22,306 nt of DNA from a virus. Below the pieces are notes generated by a model. That model did no database searches and had not been told where the DNA came from. It was given only the letters and a program-made list of their open reading frames with translations. The translations under genes were made by a program, and so were the position numbers. Within the stretch, counting starts at the first letter, position 1. The number at the start of each line of letters is the position of its first letter. The DNA lies in the IMG/VR virus record IMGVR_UViG_3300012920_000309, positions 1 through 22,306 of that record; one strand, given 5' to 3'. This document shows, one piece after another, positions 1-7,250 of this stretch.

Positions 1-5
1 GCTAC

Positions 6-35
6 CTAACCCCCCAACACTGGCTACGGTTAGCC
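6..35 (+). other. Two competing short hairpins before the scaffold gene
   Basis: CTAACC (6-11) can pair with GGTTAG (28-33). Alternatively GGCTA (22-26) can pair with TAGCC (31-35) around a CGGT loop. The two pairings exclude each other and sit just before the AAGGAG ribosome site of the scaffold gene. The stems are only 5-6 bp and there is no T-run, so this is not a terminator. The end of an upstream gene may also lie here: one frame stops at 41 and another at 9, and the sequence does not decide between them. Confidence 0.2.
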
Positions 36-52
36 CCATAAGGAGAAAAGAA

Positions 53-925
53 ATGGCTGAAGCAGCTATTATGGCAGAAGAAATGCAACCAGAAAAGAAA
101 GTTGCATTTGCAAATCGTAAATACACAAACGAAGAAAAACGTAAACGTGAAGAAGAGGAACTAGAGCAGCTTATAAAAGAAAACGCAGGTGAGGTAGAAG
201 AACCTGTAGAACAAGAAGCTGAACCTACTAACGCAGAAGAAAAAACATTTAAGAAGCGTTACTCTGATTTACGTAGACATCAGCAGAAACAATCTGAAGA
301 ATTTAAAAAAGAGATTGAAGAATTAAAACGTCAACTTTCTGCAGCAGCGCAAAAAGAAATACGTTTACCTAAGTCTGATGAAGACATAGAAGAATGGGCT
401 ACAACTTATCCTGACGTAGCAGCAATCGTAGAAACAATTGCAATGAAAAAGGCTCGTGAGCAAAATACTGCGTTAGAAGAGCGTATGAAAGCAATTGACG
501 ATATGCAGCAATCAGCTACAAAAGAAAAGGCTGAAGCTGAGTTGATGAGATTGCATCCTGACTTTGGCGAAATTCGTGACAGTGATGATTTTCACGAATG
601 GGCTGATGAGCAGCCTAAGTGGGTACAGGATGCACTGTACGAAAATGATAATGATGCACGGTCAGCAGCACGGGCTATTGACTTGTATAAAGCAGATAAA
701 GGAATAAAAAGTGAGAAGAAGTCTACGAAAGATAAGGGTGCTGCTCAAGCGGTGTCAACTAAAGGCACTAGAAACTCACCTCAGTCAGACGAAACTTCCT
801 CTTATTTAAAAGAATCTGAAGTGCAGAAAATGTCTGCTGCAGAGTACGAAAAACATTCTGACGAAATTATGGAGGCTATCCGCACAGGAAAGTTTATCTA
901 TGATGTATCTGGTTCTGCCAGATAA
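53..925 (+). CDS. Capsid assembly scaffolding protein
   Basis: A 290-residue, very charged protein lies directly before the major capsid gene, the usual place for a scaffold. Scaffolds guide procapsid assembly inside the shell and are then lost. Residues about 22-105 are rich in Glu, Lys and Arg and look like long helices or coiled coil. A more ordered part around residues 165-210 contains HPDF and WADEQPKWVQDAL, and the tail is polar and basic. No enzyme motif is seen. The start at 53 is supported by AAGGAG eight bases upstream; the same frame stays open to the left edge, so a longer form is not formally excluded. The call rests on position and composition. A scaffold with a fused protease is unlikely because no protease-like motif is visible. 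Confidence 0.7.
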   Translation: MAEAAIMAEEMQPEKKVAFANRKYTNEEKRKREEEELEQLIKENAGEVEEPVEQEAEPTNAEEKTFKKRYSDLRRHQQKQSEEFKKEIEELKRQLSAAAQKEIRLPKSDEDIEEWATTYPDVAAIVETIAMKKAREQNTALEERMKAIDDMQQSATKEKAEAELMRLHPDFGEIRDSDDFHEWADEQPKWVQDALYENDNDARSAARAIDLYKADKGIKSEKKSTKDKGAAQAVSTKGTRNSPQSDETSSYLKESEVQKMSAAEYEKHSDEIMEAIRTGKFIYDVSGSAR

Positions 926-931
926 AAAAAG

Positions 932-972
932 TGTTGACAAATACTTATTTATAAGTATAACTATAGTCAACA
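932..972 (+). repeat. Nested inverted repeats around the capsid promoter
   Basis: Outer arms TGTTGAC (932-938) and GTCAACA (966-972) are perfect complements. They cover the -35 box and the expected transcription start. Inside, ACTTAT (943-948) and ATAAGT (951-956) form a second dyad around TT. The position over both promoter elements is that of an operator. No regulator gene is visible in the window, so its ligand is unknown. Confidence 0.4.
934..961 (+). promoter_or_regulatory. Sigma70-type promoter for the capsid gene
   Basis: A perfect -35 box TTGACA (934-939) is followed, after 16 bases, by TATAAC (956-961), five of six matches to the -10 consensus. Transcription should start near 968 and give a leader of about 195 nt before the capsid ATG at 1164. 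It lies in a true gap after the scaffold stop. A promoter here fits the need for many more capsid copies than other late proteins. The spacer holds an inverted repeat also found in the promoter at 7208. Confidence 0.72.
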
Positions 973-1163
973 AAGGTGTAAGTAAGTTAGCTACTTGCTT
1001 ACATTAAACAGCAAACACAACCAATGTCTTACGGATTACCTGACGAACATGGCCCGTAGAATATTTAGTAGGCCAACTAAATAGGATACGCACCCAAGGG
1101 AATCAGCCTCTGATTAGTCTGGTGAGTTTGCATCTGTAAAATGCTTAATAAGGAGAAAGTAAC
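968..1163 (+). promoter_or_regulatory. Structured 5' leader of the capsid mRNA
   Basis: This stretch of about 200 bases has no credible gene but contains a string of inverted repeats. A 10-bp stem with one G-T pair has arms 977-986 and 994-1003. A weaker TACGG/CCGTA pair has arms 1030-1034 and 1054-1058. A perfect 8-bp stem (1062-1069 with 1076-1083) has loop AGGCCA, which holds a GGCC palindrome. A 6-bp stem AATCAG/CTGATT lies at 1101-1115. None is followed by a T-run, so they are not terminators. The leader ends with AAGGAG at 1150-1155. Likely roles are mRNA stabilisation, processing or translation control; a separate small RNA is possible. Confidence 0.45.
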
Positions 1164-2234
1164 ATGGCATTTAAAACTGCTGCTGGTTACGGTAATCTCC
1201 CTAACGGTAATTTTTCGCCTGTAATTTACAGCAAACAGGTGCAGCTTGCTTTCCGCAAGGCCGCTGTTGCTGAAGCAATTACCAATAACGATTACTTTGG
1301 TGAAATTGCTAACATGGGTGATTCCGTTAAGATTATCAAAGAACCAGAAATCACTGTGAAGGAGTACGCACGTGGTGCGCAAATTACTCCTCAAGACCTT
1401 GACGATGAAGACTTCAGCCTTACAATTGACAAAGCTAACTACTTTGCATTTAAGGTTGATGATATCGAAGAGGCTCATTCGCACGTTAACTTCCAGAGCC
1501 TAGCCTCTGACCGTGCGGCATATCGTTTGGCTGACCAGTTTGACCAAGACCTTCTTGGTTATCTGTCTGGCTTTAAGCAAGCATCACTGAACACTAATGC
1601 TAGTACCGCTAACGATGTTGTTAATGGTTCTAAAGCAGTAACAACTGCAGGTTCAGACGAATTGCTTACAACGATGAAACTTCGTAAGGACAGCTTTGGG
1701 AATATTACAACTGGCTCTGCAGGAGACCATTCTATTCCGTTGGCTGCTCGTCTGCCGGGTGCAACTGCACTACCAACTGCCACTGCATCACCATTGATGG
1801 TAATTTCACGTATGTCTCGTCTTCTTGACCAGCAGAACGTGGATACACAAGGTCGTTGGCTTGTAGTAGACCCAGTGTTCATTGAACTTCTGATGGATGA
1901 AGATTCACGTCTTCTTAATTCAGATTTCGGTGGTTCAGGACTTCAGAACGGTCTGGTTGTAAATAACCTGCACGGTTTCCAAGTCTACACTTCTAACAAT
2001 CTTCCATCTGTTGGAACTGGTCCTGCTACTACAGGTAGTGCAAACCAGAACTCTAACTTTGGTGTGATTGTTGCTGGTCACTCTTCTGCTGTTGCAACTG
2101 CAGAGCAGATTAATAAGACCGAAACATATCGTGACCCTGACAGCTTTGCTGACATTGTTCGTGGTATGCATCTCTATGGTCGTAAGATTCTTCGTCCTGA
2201 AGCAATCGTTACTGCCAAATACAACGCAGCGTAA
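1164..2234 (+). CDS. Major capsid protein (HK97-like fold)
   Basis: This 356-residue protein forms the icosahedral shell. After an N-terminal segment of about 45 residues comes GDSVKI, then an extended-loop-like stretch with TVKEYARGAQI (about 64-74), a D-rich turn, and a helix region with DDIEEAHSHV followed by Asp-rich helix residues near DQFDQDLL. This order is typical of HK97-fold capsid proteins of short-tailed phages. The C-terminal part contains GFQVYTSNNLP and ends in a beta-rich stretch with LYGRKILRPEA. The length is normal for the group. The start is set by AAGGAG eight bases upstream. The gene has its own promoter and a long leader, and follows the scaffold gene. The exact family (T7-like or another) cannot be settled by eye. 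Confidence 0.85.
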   Translation: MAFKTAAGYGNLPNGNFSPVIYSKQVQLAFRKAAVAEAITNNDYFGEIANMGDSVKIIKEPEITVKEYARGAQITPQDLDDEDFSLTIDKANYFAFKVDDIEEAHSHVNFQSLASDRAAYRLADQFDQDLLGYLSGFKQASLNTNASTANDVVNGSKAVTTAGSDELLTTMKLRKDSFGNITTGSAGDHSIPLAARLPGATALPTATASPLMVISRMSRLLDQQNVDTQGRWLVVDPVFIELLMDEDSRLLNSDFGGSGLQNGLVVNNLHGFQVYTSNNLPSVGTGPATTGSANQNSNFGVIVAGHSSAVATAEQINKTETYRDPDSFADIVRGMHLYGRKILRPEAIVTAKYNAA

Positions 2235-2245
2235 GGGAGGGAATA

Positions 2246-2773
2246 ATGGCTACTTTTGACATGACCTCTTCGGCTACAGCCGGGGTTAATTCAAACTCCA
2301 TTGCTGCTCTTCCTGCAGACCGCAATGGACATGGTATGCGCATGATTGAGGCAATTTTAGATATCGGTAAAATTACCGACTATAGTTGCGCTGATGGCGA
2401 TATCTTCCAACTGTTAGAAATACCTGCAAACACTTTTGTGTTGTTTGCTGGTGCGGAAGTGCTAACTGCCTTTAATGGAACATCTCCAACTGTAGACATT
2501 GATTTTGCAGAAGGTGATGATATCATTGATGGTGGTGATGTAACTTCCACTGGTATTCTTGCAGAAGGTACTAATGGTCAAGCAAATGATGTTACAACAG
2601 GTGCTGCATCAACATTTACTCAATTTGTAACTACTACAGATACAATTGATGTAAAGTTGATTGCAGGTTCTAATGATGTTACTTCTGGTGTTATTCGTGT
2701 ATACGCTTGTGTCGTAGACGTGAATGGTGCGCAGGAGCAAGCAGCAGAAGTTGTTCGTGACGCTCTTGCCTAA
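2246..2773 (+). CDS. Small head protein, probably capsid decoration
   Basis: A 175-residue acidic protein is encoded 11 bases after the capsid gene, with a strong GGGAGGG ribosome site. The first 35 residues are polar. The remainder is predicted beta-rich, with Asp/Gly/Thr runs such as DDIIDGGDVTSTG (about 93-105), and it closes with an alanine-rich helix. There are no cysteine clusters or membrane segments. The place and size, sharing the capsid promoter and ending in a hairpin, suggest a protein needed in many copies, such as a decoration or head-fibre protein. The family is not firmly recognised, so the role is inferred from position. A head completion protein is the main alternative. Confidence 0.5.
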   Translation: MATFDMTSSATAGVNSNSIAALPADRNGHGMRMIEAILDIGKITDYSCADGDIFQLLEIPANTFVLFAGAEVLTAFNGTSPTVDIDFAEGDDIIDGGDVTSTGILAEGTNGQANDVTTGAASTFTQFVTTTDTIDVKLIAGSNDVTSGVIRVYACVVDVNGAQEQAAEVVRDALA

Positions 2774-2780
2774 CTAATAT

Positions 2781-2814
2781 GAGGGGGCTGGGAAACTGGC
2801 CCTCTCTCACTTTT
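2781..2814 (+). terminator. Hairpin with T-run after the head genes (partial terminator)
   Basis: GAGGGGGC (2781-2788) pairs with GCCCTCTC (2799-2806) in an 8-bp, GC-rich stem with one G-T pair and a 10-base loop. TCAC and TTTT (2811-2814) follow. In AT-rich DNA this stands out. The imperfect T-tract suggests partial termination, letting some polymerase reach the tail genes. It closes the unit opened by the promoter at 934. Confidence 0.55.
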
Positions 2815-2825
2815 AAGGATTACAC

Positions 2826-3542
2826 ATGGCATACGATTTTATTGGTCTTACAAATGAAGTGTTAGCCCGTATGAACGAAGTTGCTCTTACAGCAAATAAC
2901 TTTGCTAGTTCACGTGGCTTTCAAACACAGTGTAAGAATGCGATAAATGATGCTATTAATTATATTAATCAACGTGAGTATGGTTGGCCTTTTAGTCACG
3001 CTACACAAACTGAAACACTGGTAGCTGACCAAACACGATATACAATACCTACAGGCACACAGCATGTTGATTATGAAACATTTAGAATTAGCAAAAATAG
3101 TACTCTTGGTGTAGCAGGTGTCTCACTAAGAGTTTTAGATTATAAAGAATATGTAGATAGATTTATAGACCAAGAAAGTACATCAGACGTAGGTGGCATT
3201 CCTATGTATGTTTTCCGTACTCCTGATAATAATTATGGCTTGTATCCTTATCCTGATAAAGCCTATGAATTAAAGTATGAATACTACTCCAAGCCAACAC
3301 TTTTATCTGCTACAACAGATGCTCCTGCAGTGCCAGAACAATTTAGGCAGGTTATTGTAGATGGAGCAACTGCTTATGCCTATCAATACCGTGGTGAAGC
3401 ACAGCAATATGGCATTAACTTTTCAAGGTTTGAAGAAGGTATAAAGCATATGCAATCAATACTATTAAATAGAGCAGACTACGTAAGGTCAACTTATATA
3501 CCGCACTCACAAAGGTACGGCATTAATACAGCTACGTTTTAG
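2826..3542 (+). CDS. Head-tail adaptor / tail tubular A-like protein
   Basis: A 238-residue protein with an N-terminal helical segment (FIGLTNEVLARMNEV, residues 5-19), further helices with AINDAINYINQ, then an aromatic YGWPF turn near residue 55 and a beta section including TRYTIPTGTQHVDYETF. The C-terminal half has YPYPDKAYELKYEYY and ends in helices. A helical N-terminus followed by W-P-F and a beta core recalls the gp11-like tail tubular A or gp4-like adaptors of podoviruses, which join the portal to the nozzle. The next gene is the likely nozzle. The start is set by TAAGGA upstream. The family assignment is by pattern and context. Confidence 0.6.
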   Translation: MAYDFIGLTNEVLARMNEVALTANNFASSRGFQTQCKNAINDAINYINQREYGWPFSHATQTETLVADQTRYTIPTGTQHVDYETFRISKNSTLGVAGVSLRVLDYKEYVDRFIDQESTSDVGGIPMYVFRTPDNNYGLYPYPDKAYELKYEYYSKPTLLSATTDAPAVPEQFRQVIVDGATAYAYQYRGEAQQYGINFSRFEEGIKHMQSILLNRADYVRSTYIPHSQRYGINTATF

Positions 3543-3549
3543 GTGAAGC

Positions 3550-5067
3550 ATGGCAGACGAAGCGCAACTAAGCCCTTTCGTATTTGCCTGTCAAGGTGGA
3601 TTGGTTTTAGACTCGTCCACCTTTGCTATGCAACCGGGAATGGCTTTAGAATTACAAAACTTTGAGCCAGATATTCGTGGTGGTTATAGGCGTATATCTG
3701 GGTATACTACGTGGAATAGCAATATTGTACCGCAGACTGCCTCATCAACTGAAAAAGTTTTGATGTCAGCGTACTTTAAAAGTAAGGTTATTGCTGCACG
3801 TGGAACAAAAATATATGAAGGTGGAACAACAGGTAGCTGGACAGAAATAGATACAGGCAGAACTAATGCTGGCAAATACACACACTTTCGTTACACTTTG
3901 GGTGGCACAGATTTTATCGTGTGGGCAGATGGCGCAAATCATGCGACCAAGTATGATGGCACTACTGTTACTGACCTTAACGCAACAGGCGCACCTGCTA
4001 ATCCAAAATTTGTAACGGGACATAAAGATACATTATTTTTTGCAGGTATGTCTGCTAATCCACAATCGTTAGTATATACTGCACCTTTTACTGATGACGA
4101 TTTTAACGTAGCAAATGGTGCAGGTACAATAAACGTAGACAGTGATATTACTGGACTGTTTCCTTTTCGTGACCAGCTTTTTATATTTTGTGAAGAACGT
4201 ATATTTAAATTAGTTGGTAGTACACAAGCAGATTTTGTTATGCAACCAGTGACACGTGAAATAGGTTGCGTTAATGGTTTTACAATACAAGAAGTTGCTG
4301 GTGATATTATATTCTTAGGTCCAGACGGTTTGCGTACAGTAGCTGGTACGGAGCGTATCGGTGACGTTGAGTTAGGCACAATAAGCAGACCAATTCAAAG
4401 ACGCTTTCAAGATGTATCAGATGTTGATGAGTTTGATAGTGTTGTTGTACCAGATAAAACTCAATATCGTATCTTTTTTTCTAACTCATCTAAATCTCGT
4501 GGTGATACAACAGGTGCTATAGCTGTACGAAAAGAGCAATATGAATTTGCAGATTTAAGGGGTATTCGTCCTAGTTCTACAGACTCTATTGTTACATTAG
4601 GTGATACAATTGTGTTACACGGTGAATATGATGGATATGTTTATAGACAAGAACAAGGTAATGTATTTAAATCCGATGGGTCTACAAGTAATTCTATTGT
4701 AGGAAAATACAGGTCTCCTGATTTAACAATGGGAGATGCTGGTATAAGAAAAAACTTTCAAAGAATAATAATTAACTATTCTCCTGAAGCTACAGTTAAT
4801 GCAGATTTGTTTGTAAGATACGATTATGAATCTCCTGATGTGGCGAGACCAGCAGCCTATCCGTTTGACACAGCAACATCCGTAGCTGTTTATGGAACAT
4901 CCGTTTACGGAACAGCGACATACGGTGGTCAGTCAAACCCACTTATTAGGCAACCCATTGAAGGTTCAGGTTTTGCTGTAGCTGTTCGTGTTAATGATAG
5001 GGGTGTGTCTGCCCCATACTCACTGAAAGGATTTCAGTTAGAGTTTGATGTAGGAGCAAGAAGGTAA
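3550..5067 (+). CDS. Tail nozzle / DNA-stabilisation protein, propeller-like
   Basis: This 505-residue, almost entirely beta-rich protein has repeated short strand pairs, such as KVIAARGTKIYEGG (about 78-91), GKYTHFRYTLGGTDFIVWADG, and GHKDTLFFAGMS (about 157-168), then DQLFIFCEERIFKLVG and GDIIFLGPDGLRTVAG. Such spaced blades resemble a beta-propeller, as in P22 gp10-type stabilisation proteins or nozzle proteins that close a short tail. A small tandem VYGTSVYGTATYGG lies near residue 450. The start is seven bases after the adaptor stop with AGGTGA at the stop codon. The last base of its stop is the first base of the next ATG, so the fibre gene is translationally coupled. The fold is inferred. 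Confidence 0.55.
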   Translation: MADEAQLSPFVFACQGGLVLDSSTFAMQPGMALELQNFEPDIRGGYRRISGYTTWNSNIVPQTASSTEKVLMSAYFKSKVIAARGTKIYEGGTTGSWTEIDTGRTNAGKYTHFRYTLGGTDFIVWADGANHATKYDGTTVTDLNATGAPANPKFVTGHKDTLFFAGMSANPQSLVYTAPFTDDDFNVANGAGTINVDSDITGLFPFRDQLFIFCEERIFKLVGSTQADFVMQPVTREIGCVNGFTIQEVAGDIIFLGPDGLRTVAGTERIGDVELGTISRPIQRRFQDVSDVDEFDSVVVPDKTQYRIFFSNSSKSRGDTTGAIAVRKEQYEFADLRGIRPSSTDSIVTLGDTIVLHGEYDGYVYRQEQGNVFKSDGSTSNSIVGKYRSPDLTMGDAGIRKNFQRIIINYSPEATVNADLFVRYDYESPDVARPAAYPFDTATSVAVYGTSVYGTATYGGQSNPLIRQPIEGSGFAVAVRVNDRGVSAPYSLKGFQLEFDVGARR

Positions 5068-7211
5068 TGACAAATTACACCAGACAATCTACCTATACTG
5101 ATGGTGACATTATTAATGCTGCCGACAGTAATGATGAGTTTAACCAACTGCAAACTGCTTTTCAGGTTAACGGTGGACATGCTCATGATGGGACTGTAAC
5201 AGGTGGTGGTAGTGTAATTAAACTTATTGGTGATATTAATACTGTTAACGGCACTTCAACATTTAACAAAGTAGAAATTGATACGAGCAATAATCGTATT
5301 GGATTTTATTCTAATGTATCAAGTGCTGCAGTAGAACAGGTACGCATACAAGATGGTGCAATTGTACCTGTTACAGATAATGATATTGACCTTGGTACAA
5401 GCAGTCTTGAGTTTAAAGATTTACATTTAGATGGTACAGCTAATATAGATAGCCTCGTAGCTGATACTGCAGATATAAATGGTGGTACAGCAGATAATGT
5501 TGTAATAGGTGGTAGCACTGCTGCTGCTATTACAGGCACTACACTTGTAGCAAATACAAGTTTAAATATTGCAGGTGATGGTGCAACGGTTACAGGTATT
5601 AAAGATGAAGACGATATGTCTTCTGATAGTGCTACCAAACTAGCTACACAACAATCCATTAAAGCATATGTAGACGCACAGTTAACTGCTGAAGATTTAG
5701 ATTTTCAGGCAGATACAGGTGGTGCATTAAGTATAGACCTAGATAGCGAAACACTTACCTTTACTGGTGGCACAGGCATTGATACCAGTGGTTCTGGCAA
5801 TGCTGTTACATTTGCTATTGACAGCACTGTTACTACTTTAACAGGTTCGCAAACTCTTACCAACAAAACTCTTACCACACCTGTTATTGCTGAGATTGAT
5901 TCTGGTGCAGCAATCACTCTTGATGCAACTACAGATATTATTCTGGATGCAGATGGTGGTGATATTACTTTAAAAGATGCAGGTACAACATTTGGTAATT
6001 TAAATAATTCATCTGGTGAACTGGTTATTCAAAGTGGTAGCACACCAACTACTGCTATTACAATGAGTGGTGCAGATGTTACTATTGCAGGTGACTTAAC
6101 AATTTCTGGCGATGACTTGACTATGGGTACAAATACCTCTGGTCATATCATGGTAGCTGATGGCACAAACTTTAACCCTGTTGCTGTGTCGGGTGATGTA
6201 ACTATTAGCAGCGCAGGTGCAGTAACAATAGCAAATAGTGCTGTTGAAACTGCAATGCTTAATGCTAATGTTATCTCAGGACAAACTGCAGAAACTTCTT
6301 TAGATACATCAAATGATACAGTTTTAATACACGATGCTAGTGCTAGTGCTTTAAAGAAAACTACTCTAGCTTCTATATCATCTGCTCTGGGTGGTATTAC
6401 AGATGTAGTTGCGGATACGACTCCGCAATTGGGCGGGTCGCTTGATGTTAATGGGCAGGATATTGTATCTGTATCTAACGGTAACATTGATATTTTGCCA
6501 AATGGCAGCGGTGTAGTAAACCTTGATGGTGATGGGTCATCAGGCGGTGTATCTGTATCTGATGGTCTTATCGACATACGTACAGGAACAGGCAATGTAT
6601 CTAAGGTAAAGTTCTATTGTGAGTCTTCTAACGCTCACGCACAAACTTTGCAAGCACAGCCACACTCTGCAGGTAGTAGTGCAGTATTAACCTTGCCTGT
6701 GGCAACAGGTACACTTATTGGTACAGGCGATAGCGGTACACTTCCCCTAGCTGCGGTTGATATTGATGGTGGTACGGACATTGGTGCTAACCTTGTTGAT
6801 GCAGACTTAATTATTGTTGATGATGGTGCAGGTGGCACTAATCGTAAAGCTGCTATGTCTCGTGTAGCTACTTACATTGAAGGTGGTATTAGTGGAGACA
6901 TAACTATTTCTGGTGGTACAGCAGCCATTGGAAGTGGCGTGATTGTAAACGCAGATATTAATGCTAGTGCAGCAATTGCCGATTCAAAACTAGCAACAAT
7001 ATCAACAGCAGGTAAAGTTGATTTAGCTGCATTAGAAATAGATGGTGGTACAGATATTGGTGCTGACCTCGCATCATCTGACCTGATTATTGTAGATGAT
7101 GGTGCAGGGGGTACAAATAGAAAAGCTGCATTGTCTCGTCTTACTACTTTTATGACTAATCAGGGTTTTTCATCAGATGACCCAACAGCTTTGGCAATCG
7201 CATTAGGTTGA
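5067..7211 (+). CDS. Tail fibre protein with repeated modules
   Basis: A 714-residue Gly/Thr/Ser/Asp-rich fibre. The N-terminus carries DGDIINAADSNDEFNQLQ and a GGHAHDG motif near residue 37, typical of marine tail fibres and likely the virion attachment end. The middle is repetitive beta sequence, with LTGSQTLTNKTLTTPVI near residue 260. The C-terminal part has a duplicated block containing IDGGTDIGA and LIIVDDGAGGTNRKA (residues about 562-603 and 654-695). No peptidase or glycosidase motif is visible, so it is probably a structural or connector fibre rather than a depolymerase. It overlaps the nozzle stop by one base (TAATG). Its stop codon lies inside the -35 box of the promoter at 7208. 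Confidence 0.7.
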   Translation: MTNYTRQSTYTDGDIINAADSNDEFNQLQTAFQVNGGHAHDGTVTGGGSVIKLIGDINTVNGTSTFNKVEIDTSNNRIGFYSNVSSAAVEQVRIQDGAIVPVTDNDIDLGTSSLEFKDLHLDGTANIDSLVADTADINGGTADNVVIGGSTAAAITGTTLVANTSLNIAGDGATVTGIKDEDDMSSDSATKLATQQSIKAYVDAQLTAEDLDFQADTGGALSIDLDSETLTFTGGTGIDTSGSGNAVTFAIDSTVTTLTGSQTLTNKTLTTPVIAEIDSGAAITLDATTDIILDADGGDITLKDAGTTFGNLNNSSGELVIQSGSTPTTAITMSGADVTIAGDLTISGDDLTMGTNTSGHIMVADGTNFNPVAVSGDVTISSAGAVTIANSAVETAMLNANVISGQTAETSLDTSNDTVLIHDASASALKKTTLASISSALGGITDVVADTTPQLGGSLDVNGQDIVSVSNGNIDILPNGSGVVNLDGDGSSGGVSVSDGLIDIRTGTGNVSKVKFYCESSNAHAQTLQAQPHSAGSSAVLTLPVATGTLIGTGDSGTLPLAAVDIDGGTDIGANLVDADLIIVDDGAGGTNRKAAMSRVATYIEGGISGDITISGGTAAIGSGVIVNADINASAAIADSKLATISTAGKVDLAALEIDGGTDIGADLASSDLIIVDDGAGGTNRKAALSRLTTFMTNQGFSSDDPTALAIALG
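6750..7152 (+). repeat. Duplicated coding block in the fibre gene
   Basis: Bases 6750-6876 and 7026-7152 encode two closely related 42-residue blocks, 276 bases apart. Both contain IDGGTDIGA, LIIVDDGAGGTNRKA and a following SR.TT or SRVAT segment. The DNA differs mostly at third positions, so the copies are old or have been recoded rather than freshly copied. Internal fibre repeats of this kind allow length change by recombination. Confidence 0.75.
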
Positions 7212-7236
7212 CAAAACTTATTAAATAAGGTATAAT
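7208..7236 (+). promoter_or_regulatory. Consensus sigma70 promoter inside the fibre region
   Basis: TTGACA (7208-7213), a 17-base spacer and TATAAT (7231-7236) form a full consensus promoter. The -35 box overlaps the TGA stop (7209-7211) of the preceding fibre gene. The spacer holds the dyad CTTATT (7217-7222), A, AATAAG (7224-7229), matching the CTTAT...ATAAG dyad in the capsid promoter. Transcription should start near 7243, only about eight bases before the ATG at 7251. Confidence 0.8.
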
Positions 7237-7250
7237 AAGAAGAGGATAAA

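Noticed and set aside
1024-1059. 11-codon ORF MSYGLPDEHGP in the capsid leader
   Set aside because: No ribosome site and very short; it overlaps a weak stem. Could only be revived by conservation.
1141-1224. Rightward 27-codon ORF (MLNKEKVTW...) overlapping the capsid start in another frame, with a hydrophobic middle
   Set aside because: No ribosome site before 1141; the AAGGAG belongs to the capsid start, and hydrophobicity comes from frame-shifted Ala/Gly codons.
1077-1484. Leftward ORF of 135 codons over the capsid leader and capsid gene start
   Set aside because: It is antisense to a clear capsid gene, has no ribosome site or recognisable protein, and its composition is that of a mirrored coding strand.
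5306-6838. Several leftward ORFs (5306-5659, 5705-5917, 6143-6595, 6635-6838) opposite the fibre gene
   Set aside because: Thr/Ser/Gly-rich fibre codons rarely create stops on the other strand; these are artefacts with no ribosome sites or families.
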